Assembly: GCA_937864115.1 (NCBI GenBank)
Contig: CALMII010000020.1
Span: forward strand, 124,001-188,000
Reading direction: 5' to 3'
Origin: an uncultured Steroidobacter sp.
GTDB lineage: Bacteria > Pseudomonadota > Gammaproteobacteria > Steroidobacterales > Steroidobacteraceae
Length of the DNA stretch: 64,000 bases
Position numbers and translations under genes: made by a program. The notes beneath the pieces were generated by a model, which was given only the letters and a program-made list of their open reading frames with translations, had not been told where the DNA came from and did not search any database. Positions 1 to 8,950 of this stretch are shown one piece after another (positions within the stretch are counted from its first letter, which is position 1; the number at the start of each line of letters is the position of its first letter).

Positions 1-1924
1 TCCCGAGCGGGACCGGTTTGCCTTCCGTGACGCGTGCCCAGTCGAGATCGCGCCGCACGCGGCCGCGTTCGTCGATCGACAGCAGGCCGGTCATGCCCGG
101 AATGGCATTGGCGCTGCCGAACTTGCCGGCCTTCAGCAGCGGCACGATGCGATAGGCGTCGAAGCCAAAGGCATAGAGTCGTCCGCGACCGCGCGCGCGC
201 ACCGGCCAGTAGCGGCTGAGTGCGGTGCGCAGTTCGGTCGAGACCGCGTCGGGCGAGATGACCCAGGGCATGTCGGGGAAGATCACGCCGTCGAGGTCGT
301 TGTTCGCCTGCGTGTCGGGTTCGAAGATGTCCGAGGTCGCATATACGGGTAGATCGTCGGCGAGGAAGAACCGCAGCGTCGGACGCAGCGACCGTCCCTG
401 CGCCGGATACGCGCCCATGAACACGAACTGCGCATCGCCGCGACGGCGCGGCTCGAACTCGAAGCGCTGGCCGAGCGTCGAGTTGATCGCATTCGCGCGG
501 GCGCGGCTCTCATCGATCAGCAGCAGTCGCGAAATCGGATCGGAGAAATCGCGCGCCGAGGTGTCGTAGTAGCGCACCCCGGCGACGGAGCCGCCGAGCG
601 ATTTCAGTTCCGACTCGAAGGCGCGATACACGCGCTGGCCCCATTCGTTGTTCGGCACGAGCGCGAGGCCACGCGCGCGACCGTCGGCCATCACACGGTG
701 CGCGACCTGTCGCGCCTCGTCTTCCGGATCGAGCGCGTACTGGAACAGCATGGCGGGCGGCGTGGCGCCATCGGGCAACAGATTCAGCGCGAGCGTCAGT
801 ACCGGGACCGTGCCCGATGCGGCCAGCGCGGCGACGTCTTCCTTGAACAGCGGCCCCACCACGAACTGTGCGCCTTCGGCGATCGCGCGCTGATAGGCGG
901 TGTTGGCGCCCATGGCGACGGTGTCGTAGATGTTCACCTGCGGCCGGCGCGCCGAATCCTGCTGCAGCAGCGCCGCCATGAAGCCATCGCGGATCGCTAC
1001 GCCCGCCGCCTGCTGGCGTCCGCTCAGCGGCAGCACGAGCGCGACCTGTGCCGGATAGTCGAGTCCGACGCCGAGATCGGGCAGGACTTCTTCGTTGAGG
1101 AACGTGTTGGCGGGATGCGTCGGATAGCGGCTGCGCCAGGTCGCGAGATCGTTCTTGGCAGTGAACGGATTGCGTGCGGCAACGAGTGCAGCACGACCCA
1201 GATCGAGCCAGCCCGCGACGATCGCGCTGCTGCCTGCTTGCGCGGTGAAATCGGCATTGCCGGCCGCGCTGGTCTGCAGTCCTTCCCAGATCAGGCGCTG
1301 ATTGGCGCGGATGTCCTGCGGATTCGTCAGCAGTCGTTCGCGCTCCAGCGCCGTCGTGACGCCGGCGGCGGGGCGATTGAGCGCGAACTGCGCGCGGGCG
1401 CGCAGGGCCAGCACGTTCGGCGCGCTCTCGCGCGGCAGAGGCTGCGGAATCTTCTGCAGTTCCTCGAGCGCTTTCGCCGGATTCTTCGACTGCAACGCCA
1501 GTTCGGCAGCGATCAGCGAACGATCCGCTGCATCCTGCGTCGGCAACGAGGCGCTGACCTTCGCCAGCGTCGCCTTCACCTTGTCGGTGTTGCCGGCGAG
1601 CAGGTATTCCTTGGCGGCGCGCAGCAGCAGGCGATCGCGCAGTTCTTTCTGCGCCGCGCCCGCCATCGTTTCATAAAGCTGTCCCGCTTCGACGTACTTG
1701 CCTTCGCGTGCGAGCTGCTCGGCCTGCGCGAGCTGTCGATCCGCGCCGGACTGCGTGGGTTGCGAAGTCGGCGTCGTGCAGGAAGCGATGCCCAGCAGCG
1801 CCACGATCGCCAGTGCGCAGTCCCGCAGGGCGTGCAGTGCACGATCGGATCGGACGGGGACTTCAGGCGCAAGCCGGCAGACGGTAGTCTTGCGGCCGAC
1901 GGCGAGGGACGGTGTCGCGAACAT
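1..1924 (-). CDS. lpoA: LppC/LpoA family lipoprotein, penicillin-binding protein activator (3' end missing)
   Basis: An outer-membrane lipoprotein that, in the LpoA family, reaches through the periplasm to stimulate a class A penicillin-binding protein. The frame is open from an ATG at 1924 to the window edge, about 641 codons. The N-terminus has a hydrophobic stretch ending in a lipobox-like I-A-S-C near residue 49. A helical-repeat region follows (ADRQLAQAEQLAREGKYVEA, then LRDRLLLRAAKEYLLAG), and then the periplasmic-binding-protein-like LppC domain with QVALVLPLSGRQ, FVVGPLFKEDV and LALVPNNEWGQR. About 48 residues before the lipid cysteine is long for a signal peptide, so the true start may be a later non-ATG codon. 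It is divergent from rsmI with 100 bp between them, the usual yraL/yraM arrangement. The stop codon lies outside the window. Confidence 0.88.
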   Translation of the reverse strand, partial: MFATPSLAVGRKTTVCRLAPEVPVRSDRALHALRDCALAIVALLGIASCTTPTSQPTQSGADRQLAQAEQLAREGKYVEAGQLYETMAGAAQKELRDRLLLRAAKEYLLAGNTDKVKATLAKVSASLPTQDAADRSLIAAELALQSKNPAKALEELQKIPQPLPRESAPNVLALRARAQFALNRPAAGVTTALERERLLTNPQDIRANQRLIWEGLQTSAAGNADFTAQAGSSAIVAGWLDLGRAALVAARNPFTAKNDLATWRSRYPTHPANTFLNEEVLPDLGVGLDYPAQVALVLPLSGRQQAAGVAIRDGFMAALLQQDSARRPQVNIYDTVAMGANTAYQRAIAEGAQFVVGPLFKEDVAALAASGTVPVLTLALNLLPDGATPPAMLFQYALDPEDEARQVAHRVMADGRARGLALVPNNEWGQRVYRAFESELKSLGGSVAGVRYYDTSARDFSDPISRLLLIDESRARANAINSTLGQRFEFEPRRRGDAQFVFMGAYPAQGRSLRPTLRFFLADDLPVYATSDIFEPDTQANNDLDGVIFPDMPWVISPDAVSTELRTALSRYWPVRARGRGRLYAFGFDAYRIVPLLKAGKFGSANAIPGMTGLLSIDERGRVRRDLDWARVTEGKPVPLG

Positions 1925-2024
1925 GTCGGAAATTCTCGAGCCTGAGCGGTCATCCGGGGCCGGCAGTCTACCGCGGACCGTGGGCCGTCTCTAATCGCAT
2001 CGACCGGCTACGGAAAACCAGCAC

Positions 2025-2897
2025 GTGACAGCAGATCCGCACTCGCCGCATGCCGGCAAGGTCTTCGTCGTCGCCACGCCGATCGGCAATCTCGGCGATC
2101 TCAGTCCGCGCGCGCGGGAAGTGCTGGCGTCCGTGTCGCTGATCGCGGCCGAAGACACGCGCCACACGCGACAGCTGCTGCAGTCGTTCGGCATCGGCAC
2201 CGCGCTTACGTCGCTGCATGAACACAACGAGTCCGAAAAATCGTCGGCATTGATCGAGCGGATCCTGCGCGGCGAATCGCTGGCGCTCGTCTCCGATGCC
2301 GGCACGCCGCTGATCAGCGATCCCGGTTTCGATCTCATTGCGGCGGCACGCGCGCAAGGCATCGAAGTGATTGCCGTGCCCGGCCCGTGTGCTGCGATTG
2401 CGGCTGTTTCAGTCGCGGGATTGCCCACTGACCGCTTCACGTTCGAAGGCTTCCTGCCCGCGAAATCAGCCGCGCGCCGCGCGCAGCTCGAAAGCCTCGC
2501 GGCCGAGTCGCGGACACTCGTGTTCTACGAAGCGCCGCATCGACTGGTCGAAACGCTCGAAGACATGACGGCCATTTTCGGTGTGGACCGCCGCGCCAGC
2601 GTGAGCCGCGAACTGACCAAGCGCTTCGAAACAACTTACGCCGGCGCGCTCGGTGAACTGCTCGCTACCGCGAAGTGCGACGAAAACATGTCGCGCGGTG
2701 AAATCGTCATCGTCGTCGCCGGCGCTGCGCCGGTTCAGCGCGAAGCCGTAGCGCTCGATATGCAGCAACTCCTGCGTGCGCTGCTGCAGGAACTTCCCGC
2801 CGCACAGGCGGCGAAGGTCGCGGCGAAGATCACGGGCGTGAAGCGCGCGGAGTTGTATGAGATGGCGGTGCGGATGGGGAAGGGGAGAGAGGAATAG
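2025..2897 (+). CDS. rsmI: 16S rRNA (cytidine1402-2'-O)-methyltransferase RsmI
   Basis: A SAM-dependent tetrapyrrole-methylase-fold enzyme of 290 aa that 2'-O-methylates C1402 of 16S rRNA. RsmH, encoded 1.6 kb downstream, methylates N4 of the same base. Visible family signatures are VVATPIGNLGDLSPRA near residue 15, LIAAEDTRHTRQLL, LVSDAGTPLISDPG, VPGPCAAIAA and the EGFLPAKSAAR segment. The start is GTG at 2025; this gives the family's usual length and leaves a short spacer from divergent lpoA. No later ATG fits before the conserved VVATPIGN strand. Confidence 0.95.
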   Translation: MTADPHSPHAGKVFVVATPIGNLGDLSPRAREVLASVSLIAAEDTRHTRQLLQSFGIGTALTSLHEHNESEKSSALIERILRGESLALVSDAGTPLISDPGFDLIAAARAQGIEVIAVPGPCAAIAAVSVAGLPTDRFTFEGFLPAKSAARRAQLESLAAESRTLVFYEAPHRLVETLEDMTAIFGVDRRASVSRELTKRFETTYAGALGELLATAKCDENMSRGEIVIVVAGAAPVQREAVALDMQQLLRALLQELPAAQAAKVAAKITGVKRAELYEMAVRMGKGREE

Positions 2898-2995
2898 CCG
2901 CAAGAAGGCGCAAAAAACACAAGGTTCGGAATACAAACACGGCGTGGATCCGTCACGGAATTTCTTTCATATGTGAGCTTTGCGCCTTTTTGCGG
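2898..2995. repeat. Long inverted repeat between rsmI and rnpB
   Basis: The arm CCGCAAGAAGGCGCAAA (2898-2914) is matched by TTTGCGCCTTTTTGCGG (2979-2995) as its reverse complement at 16 of 17 positions, around a 64-nt centre. It starts immediately after the rsmI stop. The downstream arm is followed by a pyrimidine-rich run but no clean U-tract, so it may be a dispersed repeat unit or a weak 3'-end structure. The rest of 2898-3049 shows no gene. Confidence 0.6.
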
Positions 2996-3049
2996 CCATT
3001 CTCTTTTCCTGTCTTGCTTCCGCAGCCTCCAGCCCCCACCATCCGCGCC

Positions 3050-3452
<403 letters not shown>

Positions 3453-3473
3453 ATCCAATGAGGCCCCGGCCAG

Positions 3474-3506
3474 CGCCCCTCTCCCGCTTGGGGGAGGGGC
3501 GTTTTC
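3474..3506 (+). terminator. Rho-independent terminator of rnpB
   Basis: A strong hairpin with CGCCCCTCTCCC paired to GGGGGAGGGGCG (3474-3501) is followed by TTTTCT. It lies 21 nt after the RNase P RNA 3' end. Its C/G-rich stem resembles the family-B palindromes found elsewhere in the window, so it may derive from that family. Confidence 0.85.
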
Positions 3507-3892
3507 TCGTTGTCCCTGCCTTCTTGCATCCCCGCCCGCCACGCGCTGGCCAACCATCATATTTTTCTAAACGAAGCGGTCGACGCTACGGGGCGTACGA
3601 GCGCATGTCGGCAATTTTTGTATACATCGCCCGCGTACGCCGGCCGACAGGATCGGCCATTCCCTGCCCCGGTTCGGGCCCGATCGCGCCGCAATGGTGC
3701 GCGACTTTGCGCGCAGTCTTCTTTCCCGCGTCCAGCCGTCGTCGATTCCGGCACATATATAGGTGTGCACTCTTGCTTGAAGAAGTGCTCTTAACTCCAT
3801 GATTTGAATTGAACCTCTCCGGCGCATCGGTCGACGCGGATCTTGCCTCGCGCTAAGTCACTGTCGCCAAACAGGAAATCTCTCAAATTTTT
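3507..3892. other. Non-coding stretch between rnpB terminator and mra promoter
   Basis: About 385 bp with no ORF resembling a protein and no RNA structure I recognise. Base composition is patchy, with AT-rich runs such as CATATTTTTCTAAACG and ACATATATAGG inside otherwise GC-rich sequence. A small RNA or further promoters could be present but cannot be supported by reading alone. Confidence 0.5.
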
Positions 3893-3922
3893 TTGACTTG
3901 ACGGAACGCGGCTACCTATAGT
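3893..3922 (+). promoter_or_regulatory. sigma70-like promoter of the dcw (mra) operon
   Basis: TTGACT (3893-3898), an 18-nt spacer and TATAGT (3917-3922) predict a start near 3929, directly before the MraZ boxes. TTGACG at 3898-3903 overlaps but gives too short a spacing to the same -10. The position matches the mra promoter upstream of mraZ in other gammaproteobacteria. Confidence 0.7.
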
Positions 3923-3933
3923 CGCCGCGTCGG

Positions 3934-3958
3934 TGGGAAATTGTGGGAATCGGTGGGT
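3934..3958 (+). promoter_or_regulatory. MraZ operator: three TGGGN boxes at 10-bp period
   Basis: TGGGA (3934-3938), TGGGA (3944-3948) and TGGGT (3954-3958) are separated by exactly 5 nt each. Tandem TGGGN repeats with 5-nt spacers are the known binding site by which MraZ represses its own operon in Escherichia coli. The boxes sit just after the predicted transcription start and 48 bp before the mraZ ATG, so autoregulation is very likely conserved. Confidence 0.88.
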
Positions 3959-4005
3959 TAGAGGGGCGCGAAGTGATCGTCTGATCCCGTCTTTGGCAAC
4001 GAAAC

Positions 4006-4461
4006 ATGTTCCGCGGTGCAAACAAGGTGACGCTCGACGCGAAGGGGCGGTTGGCCATGCCAACGCGCTATCGCGAACGCATCGTCGAGCGTTCCAACGG
4101 CCGGCTGATCGCCACCGTCGACCGCGCGGACCGCTGTCTCCTTATCTATCCGTTGCCCGAGTGGGAGGAGATCGAGCTGAAGCTGCGCCGGCTCCCCACC
4201 CTGAACCCGGTCGCCCGCCGTCTGCAGCGATTGATGATCGGTCACGCGACGGACCTGGAGCTGGACAACAGCGGCCGGATCCTGCTGCCGCCGAGCCTGC
4301 GCGAATACGCCGGGCTGGCGCGCAGCGCGATGCTGATCGGCCAGGGCAATCGCTTCGAGTTGTGGGACGAGGCGGTGTGGAACGAGCAGCGCGATCAGTG
4401 GCTGAAGGTGGATGAGACGGCCGAGGAGCTGCCGCCCGAACTGTCGACGCTGTCGCTGTAA
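4006..4461 (+). CDS. mraZ: Transcriptional regulator MraZ
   Basis: First gene of the dcw cluster, 151 aa. It is a DNA-binding protein with two SpoVT/AbrB-like half-domains, each marked by a D-x-x-G-R signature: [10 protein letters not shown] near residue 10 and [10 protein letters not shown] near residue 86. In this family the protein forms a ring-shaped oligomer that binds direct repeats upstream of its own gene; those repeats are visible at 3934-3958. The ATG at 4006 opens [14 protein letters not shown], the standard N-terminus. rsmH follows after a 28-nt gap. Confidence 0.96.
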   Translation: MFRGANKVTLDAKGRLAMPTRYRERIVERSNGRLIATVDRADRCLLIYPLPEWEEIELKLRRLPTLNPVARRLQRLMIGHATDLELDNSGRILLPPSLREYAGLARSAMLIGQGNRFELWDEAVWNEQRDQWLKVDETAEELPPELSTLSL

Positions 4462-4489
4462 GTGCTGAACGTCGGGGTCTTCGATTGAC

Positions 4490-5425
4490 GTGATGACGTT
4501 TCAACACACGCCCGTGCTTCTCGAGGAAGTACTGGCGGCACTGCAGGTTCGCGAGGCCGGCCGCTACCTGGACGCGACCTTCGGTCGCGGCGGGCACACG
4601 GCGGCGATTCTGGAACGGGTCGGCAAGGAGGGAAGGGTCGTTGCAATCGATCGGGATCCGGAAGCGATTCGCGCCGGTCAGGAACGATTTGCAGGCGATG
4701 GGCGCTTGATGCTGGTGAATGGTCCGTTCTCGCAGCTCGCACAGGTGGCGACGCAGGCGGGACTGGCCGGGGGATTCGATGGTGTGTTGCTCGATCTCGG
4801 TGTGTCTTCTCCGCAGCTCGACAACGCCGCGCGCGGCTTCAGCTTCGCGCAGGACGGTCCGCTCGACATGCGGATGAACAACGCAAGCGGCATGACGGCG
4901 GCGGACTGGGTCAACCGGGCGCCCGAGCATGAGATCGCGCGCGTCATCCGCGAGTACGGCGAAGAGCGGTTTGCGAAGCGCATCGCGCGCGCCGTCGTGC
5001 AGGCGCGTTCGCAGTCGCCGTTCGATCGCACGCTGCAGCTTGCGGAGATCGTGTCGGCAGCAGTGCCGATGCGCGAGCCCGGCAAGCATCCGGCCACGCG
5101 CACCTTCCAGGCGATCCGCATCCAGGTGAACCAGGAATTCGCCGAGATCGAGTCGGCGCTCGAAGGGTCGCTCGTCGCGCTGGCGCCGCAGGGCCGCCTG
5201 TGCGCGATCAGTTTCCACTCGCTCGAAGACGGCCTCGTCAAGCGCTTCATGCAGAAGCACTCGCAGGAAGACCCGGTGTACGCCGGTCTGCCCGAAGTGC
5301 CGCCGCATGCGCGTCCGAAGCTGCGGCGCGTCGGCAAGGCGATTCATCCGTCGGCGGCGGAGATCGATCGCAATCCGCGCGCGCGCAGCTCGATCCTGCG
5401 CGTCGCGGAAAGGATGGCGGCATGA
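4490..5425 (+). CDS. rsmH: 16S rRNA (cytosine1402-N4)-methyltransferase RsmH
   Basis: A SAM-dependent methyltransferase (formerly MraW) that methylates N4 of C1402 in the 30S P-site, 311 aa. Diagnostic segments are HTPVLLEEVLAAL at the N-terminus, the SAM loop DATFGRGGHTAAIL, IDRDPEAI, LLDLGVSSPQLD, GPLDMRMN, and TFQAIRIQVNQE followed by ISFHSLED. A GTG at 4490 directly precedes an ATG at 4493 and either could initiate; no strong ribosome-binding site separates them. The stop overlaps the ftsL start (ATGA). Confidence 0.96.
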   Translation: MMTFQHTPVLLEEVLAALQVREAGRYLDATFGRGGHTAAILERVGKEGRVVAIDRDPEAIRAGQERFAGDGRLMLVNGPFSQLAQVATQAGLAGGFDGVLLDLGVSSPQLDNAARGFSFAQDGPLDMRMNNASGMTAADWVNRAPEHEIARVIREYGEERFAKRIARAVVQARSQSPFDRTLQLAEIVSAAVPMREPGKHPATRTFQAIRIQVNQEFAEIESALEGSLVALAPQGRLCAISFHSLEDGLVKRFMQKHSQEDPVYAGLPEVPPHARPKLRRVGKAIHPSAAEIDRNPRARSSILRVAERMAA

Positions 5426-5694
5426 ACACGCTCAGCCGCTGGTCGATGCCGTTGCTCTGGGCGCTGCTGTTCGTATCGGCAGTGGCCGTGGTGTGGAGCC
5501 GTCACCAGACACGCAGTCTGTTCATCCAGCTGCAGGGCCTGCACTCGCAGCGCGACGGGCTGGATATCGAGTGGGGCCAGTTGAAGATCGAACAGAGCGC
5601 CTGGTCCACCCACGGGCGCGTCGAACAGACGGCGCGCGCCGATCTGAAGATGGTGATTCCGAAACCCGACGAAGTACGACTGGTTCAGCCGTAG
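5422..5694 (+). CDS. ftsL: Cell division protein FtsL
   Basis: A small bitopic membrane protein of 90 aa that forms the FtsQLB complex of the divisome. It has a short cytoplasmic N-terminus, one transmembrane helix at about residues 9-26 (PLLWALLFVSAVAVVW), and a periplasmic coiled-coil segment (residues about 31-60, RSLFIQLQGLHSQRDGLDIE) ending in KPDEVRLVQP. The ATG at 5422 overlaps the rsmH stop. A longer open frame runs upstream inside rsmH but is not part of the gene. Confidence 0.92.
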   Translation: MNTLSRWSMPLLWALLFVSAVAVVWSRHQTRSLFIQLQGLHSQRDGLDIEWGQLKIEQSAWSTHGRVEQTARADLKMVIPKPDEVRLVQP

Positions 5695-5696
5695 AC

Positions 5697-7424
5697 ATGA
5701 TCCGCAGCGACAACAAGGCATTCTCGCCCGAGCAATACGCGACGCGTCTGCGCGTCGTGCTCGGCATGCTTGCGTTGATCGCCTGCGCACTCGTCGCCCG
5801 CGCCGTCGATCTGCAGTTGCTCGACGACGGTTTCCTCGAAGGCCAGGGCGATGCGCGCTTCACCCGCGTGGCCAAGCTGTCGGCGGTGCGCGGCGCGATC
5901 TTCGATCGCAACGGCGAAACGCTCGCCGCGAGCATGCCGGTCGACACGGTGTGGGTCTCGCCGCGCGAAGTCATGAAGGCTTCGGACCAGTTGCCACGGC
6001 TGGCCGAAGCGCTCAACCGCGATCCGAAGTGGCTGACGCAGGTGCTGACCAGCAATCTCGAACGCGACTTCCTGTACCTGGTGCGTCACATGCGTCCCAG
6101 CGATGCGGCGCAGGTGCAGGCGCTGAAGATTCCCGGCGTGTACCTGCTGCGCGAATACCAGCGCTTCTATCCCGCCGGCGAAGTCACGGGCCATCTGCTC
6201 GGCTTCACCAAGAAGTACGAGGACATCGGTCAGGAAGGTCTCGAACTGGCGTACGACCGCTGGCTCGGTGCGGAAGCGGGCGCCAAGCGCGTCATCCAGG
6301 ATCGCTATGGGCGCACGGTCGAGGACATCGAAAGCATCCGCGCACCGCGGCCGGGGTCGGATCTCGTCACCAGCATCGACCTGCGCATCCAGTACCTCGC
6401 GTATCGCGAACTGAAATCGGCAGTGCAGCTGCATCGCGCCAAGGCCGGCTCGATGGTCGTACTCGATGTCGACACCGGCGAAATCCTGGCGATGGTGAAC
6501 CAGCCCTCGTACAACCCGAACGATCGCGATCAGGTATCGGCCGCGCGCTACCGCAATCGCGCCGCGACCGACATTTTCGAACCGGGTTCCAGCATCAAGC
6601 CGTTCGTCGCGGCGGCCGGTATCGCCTCCGGGCGCTTTCACCCGAATACCGTCATCGACACCACGCCGTTCCGCGTCGGCGCGAAGCTGATCGAGGATCA
6701 CAAGTTTCTGGGTTCGATTCCGCTCACCACCGTGCTCGCGAAGTCGAGCAATGCCGGCATGGTGAAGATGGCGATGACGCTGTCGCCGCAGAACATGCAC
6801 GACACGCTCAGCGCGTTCGGCTTCGGCCAGGTGTCAGGCAGCGGCTATCCGGGCGAGTCGGCAGGACTGCTCAATGACGCGGCGCACTGGGGTCGCATCG
6901 GACAGGCCACCATGTCGTACGGCTACGGACTGTCCGTGACGCCGCTGCAGCTGGCGCATGCCTACGCGACGCTGGGATCCGGCGGCGTCAGCCGGCCGGT
7001 CACGCTGCGACGCATCGAGGAACCGGTGGCAGGCCAGCGCGTACTCGATGAGCACGTCGCGCGCGAACTGCTCGGCATGATGGAAAGTGTCGTGTCGCAG
7101 GACGGCACCGGCAAAGGTGCCGCGCTTGCCGGCTATCGCGTTGCGGGAAAGACCGGCACCGCTTGGACCGCGGCGGCCGGCGGCTATTCCACCGATCGCT
7201 ACAAGGCGACGTTCGGCGGCGTCGTGCCCGCCAGTCATCCGCGTCTCGCTGCAATTGTCGTCATTGACGAGCCGGGCGGGCAGCTTTACTACGGCGGCGA
7301 CGTCGCTGCCCCCGTGTTTGCGAATGTGATGGCCGGCGCGCTGCGCCTGCTGGGTGTGCCGCCCGATGGTCTGGAGCGCGTGCCGGATGTCACGCTGGTC
7401 CAGGCGAGCCGTGGTTCCGAATGA
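5697..7424 (+). CDS. ftsI: Peptidoglycan D,D-transpeptidase FtsI (PBP3)
   Basis: The division-specific class B penicillin-binding protein that cross-links septal peptidoglycan with FtsW, 575 aa. It has a cytoplasmic N-terminus, a transmembrane helix at about residues 20-37, and a pedestal domain beginning with RGAIFDRNGETLA. The transpeptidase domain carries the three active-site motifs S-x-x-K (GSSIKPF), S-x-N (KSSNAG) and K-T-G (GKTGTAW). The ATG at 5697 follows the ftsL stop by 2 nt; the frame is open further upstream but overlaps ftsL. The stop overlaps murE (ATGA). Confidence 0.96.
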   Translation: MIRSDNKAFSPEQYATRLRVVLGMLALIACALVARAVDLQLLDDGFLEGQGDARFTRVAKLSAVRGAIFDRNGETLAASMPVDTVWVSPREVMKASDQLPRLAEALNRDPKWLTQVLTSNLERDFLYLVRHMRPSDAAQVQALKIPGVYLLREYQRFYPAGEVTGHLLGFTKKYEDIGQEGLELAYDRWLGAEAGAKRVIQDRYGRTVEDIESIRAPRPGSDLVTSIDLRIQYLAYRELKSAVQLHRAKAGSMVVLDVDTGEILAMVNQPSYNPNDRDQVSAARYRNRAATDIFEPGSSIKPFVAAAGIASGRFHPNTVIDTTPFRVGAKLIEDHKFLGSIPLTTVLAKSSNAGMVKMAMTLSPQNMHDTLSAFGFGQVSGSGYPGESAGLLNDAAHWGRIGQATMSYGYGLSVTPLQLAHAYATLGSGGVSRPVTLRRIEEPVAGQRVLDEHVARELLGMMESVVSQDGTGKGAALAGYRVAGKTGTAWTAAAGGYSTDRYKATFGGVVPASHPRLAAIVVIDEPGGQLYYGGDVAAPVFANVMAGALRLLGVPPDGLERVPDVTLVQASRGSE

Positions 7425-8950
7425 GCGTCATGAGCACAGCTGCCGTGAACCTCACTTCCCCACAACGCCGCAAGAACCTGCGCGAACTGCTGGCGGGACT
7501 CGTCGGCGCGGACGTGCCTGACGTGCTCGTCACGGATCTCACGATCGACAGCCGCAAGGCCGGCGCGGGCACGGCGTTCATCGCACTGCCCGGCACTCGC
7601 AGTCATGGCGTTGCGTTTGCGTCGCAGGCCGTCAGTCTCGGTGCGACGGTCGTGTTGTGGCAGCCGGTCGAAGGCGTTGCGGCACCGTCTCTGCCTGCGC
7701 ACGTCACGGTGATCGCCGTGCCGGAACTCAATGTCGCGATCGGCACGATCGCTGACCGCTTCTTCGATGCGCCGTCGCGCTCGGTCACCGTGACCGGCAT
7801 CACGGGCACCAACGGCAAGACGACGAGCGCCTACGTGCTTGCTTCGGCACTTGCGCATCTCGGCAAGTCTTCTGCGTACGCTGGCACGCTCGGCCACGGC
7901 CGCATCGGCGCCGTCATCGCCGGCACGCACACCACGCCGGACTGCATCACGCTGCATCGACAGATCGCGCAACTGCGCGATGAGGGCGTGGCGCAACTGG
8001 CGATCGAAGTGTCCTCGCATGCGCTCGACCAGCATCGCGTGGCCGGCGTGCGCATCGACACGGCCGTCTTCACCAACCTGACGCACGATCATCTCGACTA
8101 CCACGGGACCTTCGAAGCCTACGGCGCGGCGAAGGCGCGGCTGTTCATGTGGCCGGGCCTGCAGCACGCCGTCATCAATGTCGAAGATGCCTTCGGCCGC
8201 GAACTCGCTGCGAGCTATCGCGGCCGCGGGCTCGTCATCTGCGCGCGTGCCGACGCCAATCTGCTGCCGGGCTGCGAATACGTCCACGCAATCGGCGTGA
8301 CGGCGACTGCCGCAGGGCTGGTGCTGAACATCGACAGCAGTTGGGGCGCAGCGACGCTGCGTTCGCGCTTCGTCGGCGATTTCAACGTCGACAACCTGCT
8401 CACCGTGCTGGGCGTGCTGCTGGCGCAGGGATTCGCGCTTCCGGCATCGGTCGCAGCGCTCGAAAAATGCGTGCCGCCGCCCGGTCGCATGGAAACCTTC
8501 ACGGCGAAGGATCGGCCGCTCGCCATCGTCGACTACGCCCACACGCCCGACGCGCTCGACAAGGCATTGAACGCCGCACGCGCCCACACGGGCGGCAAGC
8601 TGGTCTGCGTCTTCGGCTGCGGCGGCGATCGCGATGCCCGCAAGCGTCCCGTGATGGGCGCCATCGCCGAACGGCTGGCCGACGTCGTCATCGTCACCGA
8701 CGACAATCCACGCACCGAGGACGGCAATGCCATCGTGGCCGGCATCGTTGGAGGTCTCACGCAACCGCAGCGCGCCATCGTCGAACGTGACCGTGCGCGT
8801 GCGATCGAGCAGGCGATCCGCATGGGGCGCAGCGGCGATGTCGTGCTGATCGCCGGCAAGGGTCACGAGGACTACCAGATCGTCGGTCTCGAAACGCGCT
8901 ACTTCAGCGACCGCGACGTGGTGCAGGCCGCACTGAGGAGGGAGTCATGA
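7421..8950 (+). CDS. murE: UDP-MurNAc-L-Ala-D-Glu:meso-diaminopimelate ligase MurE
   Basis: ATP-dependent cytoplasmic Mur ligase that adds meso-diaminopimelate to UDP-MurNAc-dipeptide, 509 aa. The P-loop GITGTNGKTTS lies near residue 126. The DNPRTED motif near residue 427 is the signature that selects meso-diaminopimelate over lysine. The C-terminal domain includes the GKGHEDYQ segment. The ATG at 7421 overlaps the ftsI stop; a second ATG three codons later (7430) is possible. The stop overlaps murF. Confidence 0.96.
   Translation: MSVMSTAAVNLTSPQRRKNLRELLAGLVGADVPDVLVTDLTIDSRKAGAGTAFIALPGTRSHGVAFASQAVSLGATVVLWQPVEGVAAPSLPAHVTVIAVPELNVAIGTIADRFFDAPSRSVTVTGITGTNGKTTSAYVLASALAHLGKSSAYAGTLGHGRIGAVIAGTHTTPDCITLHRQIAQLRDEGVAQLAIEVSSHALDQHRVAGVRIDTAVFTNLTHDHLDYHGTFEAYGAAKARLFMWPGLQHAVINVEDAFGRELAASYRGRGLVICARADANLLPGCEYVHAIGVTATAAGLVLNIDSSWGAATLRSRFVGDFNVDNLLTVLGVLLAQGFALPASVAALEKCVPPPGRMETFTAKDRPLAIVDYAHTPDALDKALNAARAHTGGKLVCVFGCGGDRDARKRPVMGAIAERLADVVIVTDDNPRTEDGNAIVAGIVGGLTQPQRAIVERDRARAIEQAIRMGRSGDVVLIAGKGHEDYQIVGLETRYFSDRDVVQAALRRES

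Noticed and set aside
698..1945. A 415-codon plus-strand open frame opposite lpoA
   Set aside because: It is the antisense shadow of lpoA; composition is Arg/Gln/Asp-rich without domains, and the lpoA frame has clear LppC motifs.
5307..7424. A 705-codon frame apparently fusing an Arg-rich segment to FtsI
   Set aside because: The first 130 codons are out-of-frame rsmH and ftsL sequence; FtsI begins at 5697.
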